Source of the DNA: Natrinema halophilum | GTDB lineage: Archaea; Halobacteriota; Halobacteria; Halobacteriales; Natrialbaceae | Reading direction: 5' to 3' | NCBI RefSeq assembly: GCF_013402815.2 | Contig: NZ_CP058601.1 | Span: 2,232,001-2,296,000, forward strand | DNA length: 64,000 nt | Shown: piece by piece, positions 43,384 through 52,189 of the stretch | Layout: each line of letters begins with the position of its first letter | Position numbering within the stretch: position 1 is the first letter of the stretch | The notes under the pieces: generated by a model | Database searches by the model: none | What the model saw: only the letters and a program-made list of their open reading frames with translations | What the model was told of the DNA's origin: nothing | Translations under genes and position numbers: made by a program

Positions 43384-45402
43384 TCACGTTCGGCCCGAAT
43401 CCCGTTCCTCGAGGACGTAGAGACCGCCGTTGCGATCGGAAGCGTAGATCCAGGGCTTCTCCCGCTCCTTGTAGATACCCCAGACGTCCTGAATGCCACC
43501 GTTTTGTTCCTCGAAGTCGTCCCCGCCGCGATTGTAACGGGCCGTCTCGACCGGCTTGGAGGGATCGCTGATGTCGAGAATAAGCACTCCGTTCGAGTAC
43601 CAGGAGACGTACGCTTTGTCGTCCTCGACGATGGTGTTGTGCACGGAGTAGGTCCCCCTGGGATCGCAGCCCTCGTGGGTCGGATCGGCGCTGCAGCGCG
43701 TGTCGAACTCGCTTGCCAGTACCGGGTTCGCTTCGTCGGTGTAGTCCCAGATGCGTACGTTGCCCCAGCGCTCGGGTTCGGCGACGGCACTGATGCTTTC
43801 GCCGGTGGCACCGACGGTGAGGTCGTCGGCGCTGCCGACGTCGAATACGTTCAGGCCGGTCGTGTGACCGACGAGGAGTCCCGGAATGTCACGCGATTCA
43901 CCGCTCATCGTCGATACCGCGTCGCCGTTTGCGCTATTGTTGAACACGATCATGCCGTCGTACCCCGCCTCGATAGCGGTCTCGGCTTTCGTATCGAAGC
44001 GGCAATCGCCGCGTTGAATAACCGCGATCTCACCCGGTCCACCGGCTTGGGGGACGTCCTCGGCCGCAGGGTCACACCCCAGCCCCAGATAGGTCGTAGG
44101 ACCGGCCATCGTTTGGTCTGGCAGGTCGGCAAGAGGAGTCGTGAATCCGCCTTCGGCGGCCTCGTACTCGCCGGCGTGTGGGCCGTCGGTAATCCGGAAC
44201 GTCGTCGCAAACGGGGCGAAGTCCTCTTCGGTTTCGACGACGACGGAGCCGTCCGCCGACGGCCACGCCTGGTGGCTGTTCCCTTCGTGATCACCGGCGG
44301 TAGGATCGAGCGCCTGTGAGACGAACCGGGGATTCTCCGGATCGCTGATGTCGAGGAGGATCAATCCGGCGTCCCAGTGTGCGAGGTACGCGCGGGTACC
44401 GTCCTGGCTTACGGTGACGTCGTGCAGAAGCCGATTCTGCGACTGGCCGAAGCCGTCTTGGAGCCAGTCGTCGATCATTGCCGTCAGAACTTCCTCGTCG
44501 TCCTCCTCGTGTGGGTTCTCGCTACAAAACTCACCCTCGCACAGATACTCCGCGCCCCAGGCGCTGACGAACTCCGGTTCGGTTGGCTCGGTGAGCTCGA
44601 AGATCTGGAAGCCGCCAAAGTAGCCCCCGGCCTGGAGGGCGACGTAGTCACATGCACCCTGGGTGAAGAGGAACAGATTGTGTACCCCAACGTCGACGAC
44701 GCCGAACGTGTCCCGCACCACCTCGTTGGCGTCGTCCACTTGGACTGACGCCAGATGCGTCGGGGCAGTGGGATCGTCGACGTCGTACACCTCGAAGCCT
44801 CCGCGACCGCCGTCGCAGGGCTCGTTCGAGTGTACCAGGATCGACCCGGAGTTCATGTCCGCGACCTTGACGTCGTTGATCCGACTGCCCTCGACCGACG
44901 GCAAGCTACCGACGTAGGTCGGACAATGAGGATCGCAAACGTCGAAGACGGGGACGCCCGGGCCGAGACGATCGTCCACGAGTCCGTCCTCGTCGAATCC
45001 CTCGCCGGTGCCACAGGGGTCCCCGAACGTACCCAGGTACGCGTAGCCATCGTGTGCCCACACGTCCGTCGTCCCGCTCGGTAGTAAGCGCTCGCCGCGC
45101 CCGGTGAGGGTAAGGTTCTCGGCGCAATCGGCACACGGTCCGTCGCTGACGACATCACTGGTCGCGGCGTCCTGTTTCATCAGTCGCCGACTGGGGTCCT
45201 GGACCGAACCCCCGTGAACGACGCGCTCAGGCAACTCCGCGTCGTCCGTCACCGCGAACGACGGGTGAGTGGTACCCGTTCGTGGTATCACGCCGAGACT
45301 GCCGAGGCCGAACGTAGCGAGCATCGATCGCCGCGAGACGGCCGGTGGCGAATGTGATTCTGTCGAACTGTGGTCGGTATCCGTTGAATTTGCTGGTGAC
45401 AT
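43384..45402 (-). CDS. Tat-exported LVIVD-repeat beta-propeller protein with PA domain
   Basis: This 672-residue protein begins MSPANSTDTD and has the twin-arginine signal SRRSMLATFGLGSLG. The exported part has multiple LVIVD-type propeller blades: GGFEVYDVDDPTAP, GGFQIFELTEPTEP, GLILLDISDPENP and GVLILDISDPSKP. A protease-associated (PA) domain is inserted around residues 435-530 and contains IAVIQRGDCRFDTKAETAIEAGYDGMIVF. Paired cysteines (CADC, CDPHC, CEGEFC) suggest disulfides. The function is unknown. The combination points to an extracellular scaffold or binding protein rather than a protease, since no catalytic motif is visible. Confidence 0.88.
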   Translation of the reverse strand: MSPANSTDTDHSSTESHSPPAVSRRSMLATFGLGSLGVIPRTGTTHPSFAVTDDAELPERVVHGGSVQDPSRRLMKQDAATSDVVSDGPCADCAENLTLTGRGERLLPSGTTDVWAHDGYAYLGTFGDPCGTGEGFDEDGLVDDRLGPGVPVFDVCDPHCPTYVGSLPSVEGSRINDVKVADMNSGSILVHSNEPCDGGRGGFEVYDVDDPTAPTHLASVQVDDANEVVRDTFGVVDVGVHNLFLFTQGACDYVALQAGGYFGGFQIFELTEPTEPEFVSAWGAEYLCEGEFCSENPHEEDDEEVLTAMIDDWLQDGFGQSQNRLLHDVTVSQDGTRAYLAHWDAGLILLDISDPENPRFVSQALDPTAGDHEGNSHQAWPSADGSVVVETEEDFAPFATTFRITDGPHAGEYEAAEGGFTTPLADLPDQTMAGPTTYLGLGCDPAAEDVPQAGGPGEIAVIQRGDCRFDTKAETAIEAGYDGMIVFNNSANGDAVSTMSGESRDIPGLLVGHTTGLNVFDVGSADDLTVGATGESISAVAEPERWGNVRIWDYTDEANPVLASEFDTRCSADPTHEGCDPRGTYSVHNTIVEDDKAYVSWYSNGVLILDISDPSKPVETARYNRGGDDFEEQNGGIQDVWGIYKEREKPWIYASDRNGGLYVLEERDSGRT

Positions 45403-45606
45403 ATCGGTTATCTCGCTGCATCGATGCGCAGCGATTCTCTCTCGCCTATCGTTCATACAATCATATATAAACAGTTATTAAGCGATGTTACTATCGGTAA
45501 TTGGGAGAAGTTGTTCAATAAATACGATGTTAACAGGGGTGAACGGTTTCGAAGCGCTACCGGGCGCGTACAGTGGTGCTATTCCGGCGACGAAACCCCG
45601 TTCGGC

Positions 45607-45762
45607 TTATTCATCGGCCCACTCGGTCGTCGCCGGAGAAGACAGGCGACAGCCGCAGGGCCAGGCGAATCGTCCGCATTCTGTCGAGCCGAAGCAATAG
45701 TCGACGGCGATGTCCCGGCCGCAGCGGGGACAGAGACCGAGCAGTGAGCGATCATCCGTCAT
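45607..45762 (-). CDS. Small cysteine-rich putative zinc-binding protein
   Basis: This 51-residue protein starts MTDDRSLLGLCPRCG and contains CPRC, DYCFGSTECG and CGC, six cysteines arranged like a double zinc knuckle (DUF7837-like small haloarchaeal proteins). It is continuous with a much longer upstream open frame, but that extension is Arg-rich and includes a tandem duplication, so it is unlikely to be translated. Small zinc-finger proteins of this size are widespread in haloarchaea and mostly uncharacterised. Confidence 0.6.
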   Translation of the reverse strand: MTDDRSLLGLCPRCGRDIAVDYCFGSTECGRFAWPCGCRLSSPATTEWADE

Positions 45763-46281
45763 CGGACGCGATAGCGCTGAAGCCCCGCGGTCTGTGCGGG
45801 GACGGCGGCGTTCGGCCGTGCAGTAGCTCGAGCGACGGGATGGCGGCGTTCGGCCGTGCAGGCGCTCGAGCGACGGGACGGCGACCTCACGGACACGAGC
45901 CGTCCGAAGTTCTTCGCGCTGGGCGCGTTCGCGACTCCTCGGGCCCGGACTGTGACCGATCCGACGCGGAGTTCGGCTGCATCGCCCCCGTTGAACTAGA
46001 GACAGATCGGTTCGAAACAGTTGGGGCTGGAACTCGTCCCCCAACGGCGGTGGAAGTCGACGTCCCGACGATAGTTCGGCCTGACGTCCTCGAGACACCC
46101 CTAATATTGTTCATGTATAGAACACCCATCATCCACGTTGTCTCGATCCCTGCGTAACACAGCAATATTTACCGGTTGAACTGCGGCTTTTGATTTTCCC
46201 TCCCTTGATCGCTGGCCCAGAGTTGCATTTTCAGGACAATACCTCTTCCATGGCGAACGAGAGGCTAGCACTAGAACAACG
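45763..46281. other. Spacer with hairpin and tandem duplication
   Basis: CCCCGC/GCGGGG at 45784-45801 form a short hairpin. It is followed by two 38-bp tandem units starting GGCGGCGTTCGGCCGTGCAG at 45804 and 45842. The rest shows no gene. The promoter of the rhodanese-MBL gene is expected in the last 100 bp (AATATTTACCGG near 46164). Confidence 0.6.
45804..45879 (+). repeat. 38-bp tandem duplication
   Basis: Two 38-bp units, GGCGGCGTTCGGCCGTGCAG plus GCTCGAGCGACGGGA, differ at three positions. The duplication lies upstream of the small zinc-protein gene on the minus strand. Confidence 0.9.
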
Positions 46282-47430
46282 ATGTTCGAACAAATCACCG
46301 CACGAGAACTCGCGAACGAACTCGATGCGGACGACGACGAGTACGCGATTGTCGACACTCGACCGGCGGACAGCTACGAGTCGTGGCACGTCCCCGAGGC
46401 GGAGAACGTTCCGTTCGGACCGGCAGAGACGCTCGGCGACGAACAGGAAGCGGAGATCGACGACCTCGTCGACGGAAACCCGATAGTCACCATCTGTGGC
46501 AAGGGCGCGACGTCAACGACCCTCGCCGGGGAACTCGACGCGAACGGGTACGACGACGTCGCGGTCGTGAAAGGCGGAATGCGCGATTGGAACTCGCTAT
46601 ACGAACGGGCTCGCGTCGACACCGATGACGACGTTGGCCTCACGCAATTCCAGCGGCGAGGAAAGGGGTGTCTCAGCTATCTCGTCTGGTCCCCGGACGC
46701 GGGCGAAGCAGCGGTCGTCGATCCGACCCGACATATCGACCAGTACGTCGTCGCCGCCGCCGAACACGACGCCGAGATAACGCACGTACTCGATACGCAC
46801 GTCCACGCCGACCACGTCTCCGGCGGTCGAGAGCTAGCCGAGCGACTGGACGTACCGTATCACCTCGGTGCCCGCGCCGAAGAGCGGGACCTCGAGTACG
46901 AGTACGAGCCGCTCGAGGACGGTGATTCGATTCACGTCGGCGATGTCGAAATCACGGCACTCGCCGCGCCCGGACACACCACCGAGATGGTGAACTACCG
47001 CGTCGACGACGAAGCAATTCTTACGGGCGACGCCCTGTTCGTCGACTCGGTCGGACGCACGGAACTCGAATTCGGCGAGGACCAAGCGGATGAGGGGGCC
47101 GAGATGGAGTACGAGACGCTCCACGAGACGCTCACGGAACTGCCGGACGACCTCACCGTCCTCCCGGGACACGTCACCGTCACGAACGACGGTCGGTTCG
47201 AAAACGGGTCGCCGGGACGGCCTGTCGCCGCCTCGCTCGAGGAGGTCGAACGACGGCTCGACCTCCTCGAACTGGGTCGGGACGAGTTCGTCGAACGAAT
47301 GGTCGAGAACGTCCCGGAGAAACCCGACAATTACGAAACCGTGATCGACGTCAACACCGGCCGAGAGCGTCCCGATAGCAGTCGGCAGGCAACGAAACTC
47401 GAAACCGGGGCCAACAACTGTTCGGCGTGA
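46282..47430 (+). CDS. Rhodanese-metallo-beta-lactamase fusion (persulfide dioxygenase-like)
   Basis: This 382-residue cytosolic protein joins an N-terminal rhodanese domain to a glyoxalase-II-type metallo-beta-lactamase domain. The rhodanese domain (residues 1-110) has active Cys72 in TICGKGATS. The MBL domain has THVHADHVSGG at residues 172-182, a later GHTTEMV, and LTGDALF with the bridging Asp. The MBL half matches ETHE1-like persulfide dioxygenases, so the enzyme may oxidise glutathione- or coenzyme-bound persulfide and transfer sulfur. In many bacterial fusions the rhodanese follows the MBL domain; here it precedes it. The tail ends NNCSA. Confidence 0.9.
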   Translation: MFEQITARELANELDADDDEYAIVDTRPADSYESWHVPEAENVPFGPAETLGDEQEAEIDDLVDGNPIVTICGKGATSTTLAGELDANGYDDVAVVKGGMRDWNSLYERARVDTDDDVGLTQFQRRGKGCLSYLVWSPDAGEAAVVDPTRHIDQYVVAAAEHDAEITHVLDTHVHADHVSGGRELAERLDVPYHLGARAEERDLEYEYEPLEDGDSIHVGDVEITALAAPGHTTEMVNYRVDDEAILTGDALFVDSVGRTELEFGEDQADEGAEMEYETLHETLTELPDDLTVLPGHVTVTNDGRFENGSPGRPVAASLEEVERRLDLLELGRDEFVERMVENVPEKPDNYETVIDVNTGRERPDSSRQATKLETGANNCSA

Positions 47431-47899
47431 TCGATGCCGCCGTCTCCGTCTCGAATCGCTCGGCTGTCATCATACCGGAAAGCGTCCTTCGTCGCTTCCG
47501 GGCGGGTCGTTCTTCTGTCGAGATATCACCGCCCGCCTGGGACAGCGGAAACAGCATCCTCAGCACAACCGAGGGCCTGAGCAGAAACAGCATCCTCAGC
47601 ACAACCGAAGGCCTGAGCAGAAACAGCATCCTCAGCACAACCGAGGGCCTGAGCAGAAACGATAGCCTCAATACTCCCAGTCCTCGATCTGATAGCAGTA
47701 GCTACCGAATGACGAACTGCGATAGGTCCCGAAGATCAGACTTTCTCGAGAGAATCGCGATGCCGATGAAGTGAATCTCGATCGCGTATACGACAGATCG
47801 CATTTCCGCAGAGAATCGCTGTGGGTCCAAGAAACCTCCTTCGGTGACCGAACTCGGCCGGACGTCGCTTTTAGGTCCCGAAATAGTACAGACCAGTAG
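47431..47899. other. Spacer with 36-bp tandem repeats, no gene supported
   Basis: Open frames through the repeats exist on both strands but reflect the in-frame 36-bp period. Nothing here resembles a conserved protein. Confidence 0.55.
47549..47656 (+). repeat. Three 36-bp tandem repeats
   Basis: The unit starts AAACAGCATCCTCAGCACAA and ends GCCTGAGCAG. Three copies lie head to tail with one substitution, and a fourth, diverged partial copy begins at 47657. The unit contains CCTCAGCACAACCGAGGG, which can form a weak stem. There are no spacers between copies. Confidence 0.97.
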
Positions 47900-48091
47900 A
47901 TGTTCGATTCGTTCGCCGACGCGCGCTTCTGCCTCGGATCGCCCGACGACGTCATCGAGACAATCGAATCGTACCGGGAGGCCTTCGGGACGGACTACCT
48001 GCTCTTCCGGACGCAGTGGCCCGGGATGGACGACGACATCGCCGAGTCCTCGATAGACCTGTTCTGTGAGGAAGTCCTTCCCTCGTTTTGA
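47900..48091 (+). pseudogene. C-terminal fragment of a luciferase-like monooxygenase
   Basis: The 63-residue frame reads SPDDVIETIESYREAFGTDY followed by LLFRTQWPGMDDDIAESSID. This is the C-terminal end of LLM-class flavin- or F420-dependent oxidoreductases, in which a GSPDDVIE segment binds cofactor phosphate. About 270 N-terminal residues are absent, and no other frame upstream supplies them. It is therefore a deletion remnant bordering the repeat tract. Confidence 0.7.
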
Positions 48092-48516
48092 CTGCGGCCA
48101 ACCGACCTCTCGCGTCGGACGGTCTCGGGGTTCAACGCGTGAGAATTCCGATTCAGCCGGGGAAAAGTAACCGAAACCACCAAACCAGACGCCTCGTATG
48201 CGAGCCGTCACCCTTTCGGTCGGCACAGTGAGTCGAGCGGTCGCAGATGGCTTCCGCTGGGCGCCGGGCTCACCGTGGCTGACGTCGTGTAGGGGCCAGA
48301 AAAGAAACTGGAAGGAGTGGTGAAGGCTGCAACCGATATGATTCGGCCACGACACCGACACTTCGGACCCGACGTTATCCATTAGCACGGGGACACGGGT
48401 GCAGCGAAAGGATAGGTTCGGGAGTCGTGCTAAATACAAAGCGCATAGTCAGTAGCAGTCCCATCACGGTTCCATTGACGGTACCTTTTATGCTCACTCT
48501 CACGTTAGCGTACCGC
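48092..48516. other. 425-bp spacer, no gene supported
   Basis: A 41-codon frame at 48198 (MRAVTLSVG) has moderate codon bias but no recognisable features. Upstream extensions of the following membrane protein begin at 48427. Confidence 0.45.
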
Positions 48517-48951
48517 ATGGGCTCGCTCTTGCCACGAAGTCACTCATCCAGTGCCGCTGCAGCGCTCGTCGGCAGTCTCGTTGGGCTGGCCGTGGTCTGT
48601 CTATACTTCGGCGCTGGCTTACTCCTAGCAGGATGGAGCATCAGCGAATTTCTCACTCATCTCTCAGTTGACACTCTCGGGTATCTTCTGGGCATGATTG
48701 TCCTCGTGATCACCTTCGTCGGACTCCCCATCGCCTTCTTCCTCCGGTTTAATTTGATCACGCCGCTTGTAGTCCTCGTGGCCGTGGTTCTTGGGTGGCT
48801 CATCCTCGGTGCCATACAGGGAATACTCTCACTCCAGACGATTTTCGGTCTCGCCCTCTACGCGGCGTACCTTTCTCCACTCGCTCTCATTCTCTACGCC
48901 ATCTTTGGCGGGGGCGAGTGTCTCTTCCGAACCAAAACAAGCAGTCGGTAG
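48517..48951 (+). CDS. Hypothetical small membrane protein
   Basis: This protein of about 144 residues has four hydrophobic segments and a Ser-rich N-terminus (MGSLLPRSHSSSAAAALVG). It ends GGGECLFRTKTSSR. Earlier in-frame starts (48427 GTG or 48490 ATG) would add a further hydrophobic stretch. I do not recognise a family. Codon bias is weaker than in the chromosomal core, in keeping with the surrounding accessory region. Confidence 0.5.
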   Translation: MGSLLPRSHSSSAAAALVGSLVGLAVVCLYFGAGLLLAGWSISEFLTHLSVDTLGYLLGMIVLVITFVGLPIAFFLRFNLITPLVVLVAVVLGWLILGAIQGILSLQTIFGLALYAAYLSPLALILYAIFGGGECLFRTKTSSR

Positions 48952-49100
48952 GACCGACCCGGTCTTGGGTCTGTATACACCCTCTGTATCGGTCACGCCA
49001 GTATTGACAAAGACTGAGTAGCTGGAAATGACGCTGCTGAATACAGCGCGCAAATTCAGCACGGTCTCACCGTTGGCCCTCCGCCATATTTACTGTCCGA

Positions 49101-49778
49101 TCACGGCCCGTGCTGGGGTCGAATAGTTGACTGTGATCCCTCGTAAAGGAGCACGAACGCGAACGCAATACACTGATCCGTAGACACTCGTGACCGGGAA
49201 CAAGTGATCTGCATGGCGGACAACCTGTCGGAGGATGACCCCTCTGCCGGGCCGCGCTGGAACTGTCCAATCTTCGCACCATCCTGTCCCAATACATCCC
49301 ACGTTACGTACGTTCCGGACGAAAGGAGGGGCGTCGACTTGTCCACTTGATCAGTGGTGGCGACGACATCTCCCTCTGTATTGGTGAGCTGCCAGTCGCC
49401 GAGAATCCGACGCGACTTTGCAACCGTCCCCAATTGTTCCCCCGTCTGGGGGTCCAAAATCGTATAGCCGCTGCTTCCCTGGTCCACTTCGACGACGAGG
49501 CGAGGATCGCCCTCGGGCTCGATGAACACGTACGCGTAGTGCGGGATGGAAACGGGGAGCCAGTCTGAGTCCGCCGATCCGTTTGTCTCGAAGACGTCGA
49601 AAACGTACGTGCCGCCCGACCTGACGACATCGTACTTGTGCACCCGATCTCCGTCGGCCTCCGTCTCGTATCCAAGGTCGCCGAACAGCACGTCACGGAG
49701 CGAGATATCGGACAGATCGATCGCGGGCTTGATCCAATACTCCCCCGGTGAGAGGTCGGGATCGGACGCACTTTCCAT
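49101..49778 (-). CDS. Tubby-like / LURP-one-related protein (tentative)
   Basis: The protein has about 225 residues, starting MESASDPDLSPGEYWIKPAI. The middle, LVVEVDQGSSGYTILDPQTG, then EQLGTVAKSRRILGDWQLTN and EGDVVATTDQ, has the repeating strand pattern of the tubby C-terminal-like fold used by scramblase and LURP-one proteins. The match is structural-pattern level only. The last 45 residues include a hydrophobic stretch (CIAFAFVLLYEG) that may be the core helix of that fold. There is no signal peptide. Neighbours give no functional clue. Confidence 0.5.
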   Translation of the reverse strand: MESASDPDLSPGEYWIKPAIDLSDISLRDVLFGDLGYETEADGDRVHKYDVVRSGGTYVFDVFETNGSADSDWLPVSIPHYAYVFIEPEGDPRLVVEVDQGSSGYTILDPQTGEQLGTVAKSRRILGDWQLTNTEGDVVATTDQVDKSTPLLSSGTYVTWDVLGQDGAKIGQFQRGPAEGSSSDRLSAMQITCSRSRVSTDQCIAFAFVLLYEGSQSTIRPQHGP

Positions 49779-50153
49779 ACAGACCTTACAATTCGGAAAG
49801 GAATCATAAGGGTTGTGGGAATCTGACAGTCGGATGAACACTGACGTTTGACTGGTTAGATTCGTATTCATTCGAGATGGATGAAGTCGTCACTTCGTAT
49901 CGGATGATAATACGTTTCCGGCAATGGGTTCCTCCATGTCATTGATATAGTAGGGCCCGTGGACGGTCCTTGCCCGTGACATGCCACCCTCGCTGGCGAA
50001 GGTAGTGATGAATACACCCTCTGGGCCCTGTTTAGACGCCCGAATCCATCAGGTTGAATTGATCTATGTATGCGATTGAACAACGCCAATTCCAATGTGA
50101 TATATAAGTAACATCAAGGTTTATCCGATGTGCTTACCACTAACTAAAGCAGA
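49779..50153. other. 375-bp spacer, no gene supported
   Basis: Contains AT-rich promoter-like sequence (TGATATATAAGTAAC near 50098) ahead of the beta-helix lipoprotein gene. No repeat or RNA was identified. Confidence 0.5.
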
Positions 50154-51488
50154 ATGCCAGAAAAAATCGGGAGTGAGGTCCGAGCCAGGCCATTACTCTC
50201 TCGACGGGGATACCTAGCGATGACAGGGACCCTTGCGATTGGGGGCATGGCCGGCTGTTCGCAAGGTGGCGGTGATCAGAGCGGAGATGGTGGGGGAGAT
50301 ACGAACGCCACCCCAATGACAACCCCGCAAACAGCCTCTCCTACTGCGGCCGCTTGTGACTCCCCAACGACGCTCTCACCATCGGACGTCAAGGAAGGCG
50401 GCACTATATCGGCGGGCTGCTACCGGGTAGAGAAAACGCTCACAGTCGAGACGGGAACACTGACCGTGGAACCAGCGGTCGTCATACAGTTCACCAACGA
50501 CGTCGGGTTGAACATCGAGAGCGATGGTCGGATACAGGTCAGCGGCACTGAGGAAAACCCGGTGCGCTTAACGGGGACCGAACAGAGCCGTGGCTTCTGG
50601 AAAGGCGTCCAAATCAGAAACTCGAATTCTGCCGATAACGTCCTCGAGCGTACTATCCTTGAGTATGCCGGCAGCTCAGCGTGGAATCCAAACTACTCCC
50701 CAGCAGGTCTTTTCCTCCGCGGGGAGAACGTACGATTGTCCATTCAGCATTCAACGTTCCGAGGAAATGCCAACGTTGGCGTGACTGTGACCAAGGCCGG
50801 GGCACAGCTCGGCCTTGATGGAGTACTCTTCGAGGAGAACGAGGCGCCACTATATATGCCGGCGAATCTGGTTCGCGGTCTTGAGGCGGCGACCACCTTC
50901 ACGAACAACGACGAGGGGGTTGTCTATATCGGTGAGCCGAGTGGTGCCGGTCGGACGACCGTCACTGAACCGGCCGACTGGCCGGCGCTCGACGTGCCAT
51001 ACCGACCGCGAATCAACGTCCACGTCGAAGCACCGGTGGAGGTTGCATCTGGGGCAACATTCACGTTCGAACAGGGCAAGGGGATGCAGATCCGTGGTGA
51101 GGGCCGGTTGACAGCAGACGCCACCGGTGGGGACCCTATCTTCTTTAGCGGGACCGAAGACATCACCGGCTTCTGGAAGGGGCTTTACTTCGTTAACTCT
51201 CTGAGCAGCGACAACGTCCTGAAAAACACCGTCATTGAGAACGGTGGGAGCGGCGAAACCGTTGGCGGCGGTGCCGACGACGTGGCAAACCTGTTCCTCC
51301 ACGGTGACCAACGCGCCGCCGCTGTCACCATTAGCGATTCGACGATCCGTGGGAGTGGAAAGTACGGCATCGCGATCAGAGACGGAAATGCGAGAGTCAT
51401 GGGCTGCGATGGGATGGCCTTCGAGAACAATTCGGGACCGGACACATACAACCTCGAGTCGGGGACGTCGATTTCCAGTTGCCAATAG
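50154..51488 (+). CDS. Tat lipoprotein with duplicated right-handed beta-helix
   Basis: This 444-residue exported lipoprotein has the signal LSRRGYLAMTGTLAIGGMAG followed by Cys, a twin-arginine plus lipobox arrangement common in haloarchaea. A Thr/Ser/Gly-rich spacer follows. The body contains two homologous right-handed beta-helix units of about 165 residues. RGFWKGVQIRNSNSADNVLE in the first corresponds to TGFWKGLYFVNSLSSDNVLK in the second. Such folds often bind or cleave polysaccharide, but no catalytic residues can be assigned. A TATA-like TATATAAG lies about 55 bp upstream. The gene sits in the accessory stretch. Confidence 0.85.
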   Translation: MPEKIGSEVRARPLLSRRGYLAMTGTLAIGGMAGCSQGGGDQSGDGGGDTNATPMTTPQTASPTAAACDSPTTLSPSDVKEGGTISAGCYRVEKTLTVETGTLTVEPAVVIQFTNDVGLNIESDGRIQVSGTEENPVRLTGTEQSRGFWKGVQIRNSNSADNVLERTILEYAGSSAWNPNYSPAGLFLRGENVRLSIQHSTFRGNANVGVTVTKAGAQLGLDGVLFEENEAPLYMPANLVRGLEAATTFTNNDEGVVYIGEPSGAGRTTVTEPADWPALDVPYRPRINVHVEAPVEVASGATFTFEQGKGMQIRGEGRLTADATGGDPIFFSGTEDITGFWKGLYFVNSLSSDNVLKNTVIENGGSGETVGGGADDVANLFLHGDQRAAAVTISDSTIRGSGKYGIAIRDGNARVMGCDGMAFENNSGPDTYNLESGTSISSCQ

Positions 51489-51586
51489 CCGACTACCAGA
51501 TAGACTGCAATAGATATGATTTCTGCCGTTCGATTGAATCTAGTTTTTCGGAATTCATGCTGACTTGAGTATTCTCGGCGGCACGG

Positions 51587-52189
51587 TTGTTGGAGGAGAT
51601 TCCGAAGCAGATTCGGCAGCGCCCTGATTGTGCGACGTGGGAGAACGCGAAGGAGATCGTGAAGGCGATTCCGAATCCGCGGAACAAGGCGGTCGCCGTC
51701 CTGCTGGCGAAGACTGGGTGTCGATTGGGGGAAGCACTGGAGATCAAGATGGACGACTTGATGCTCGACGATGGGTTCATCCGGCTCCGAGATCCGGAAG
51801 ACTTCATCGAACAGGTACAATCCGTCAACGAAGAGGTGGACGGACAGATCGTGCTTGTTCTGGTATCGTCGCAAGATTCAGGCGCAATCCTCGATTGGAC
51901 CGTGCTCGACTACGAGGATGTCATGTTCGAGCCATACTCGGAAGATGAGCTGATGACGCTCCTGGAGCAGGGGTTCACTGCAGCTGATACCGCCGTTCAG
52001 GCTGTTCAACAGTCACTGCTCCACCGGATCGCGGCAGAAACGGTTGAGGAAGCTGAGAGCGATGTCCGGCACGCGTTCAACCGGTTGGAGGATGCGGTGG
52101 CTGCTGCGGCTGCCGACGGTGACAGTGTGGTGTCGGAGCAGTATCTTGACCAGATGGTGCCGCGGCTGCAGGGCCGGCGACGTTTCTGA
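51587..52189 (+). pseudogene. Chimeric frame: tyrosine-recombinase fragment joined to an unrelated C-terminal domain
   Basis: The first 65 residues (LEEIPKQIRQRPDCATWENA through KTGCRLGEALEIKMDDLML) are the start of a tyrosine-recombinase catalytic domain, with the catalytic Arg in TGCRLGEAL. After FIRLRDPEDF the sequence changes to a helical acidic protein (AVQAVQQSLLHRIAAETVEE, AFNRLEDAVAAAAADGDS) that is not integrase. The catalytic His and Tyr boxes are absent. The start would be TTG. I interpret it as a recombination junction that left an open frame; the C-terminal part could still be a real gene end. Confidence 0.6.

Noticed and set aside
47549-47656. CRISPR array
   Set aside because: The 36-bp units are directly adjacent with no unique spacers, and no cas genes are in the window.
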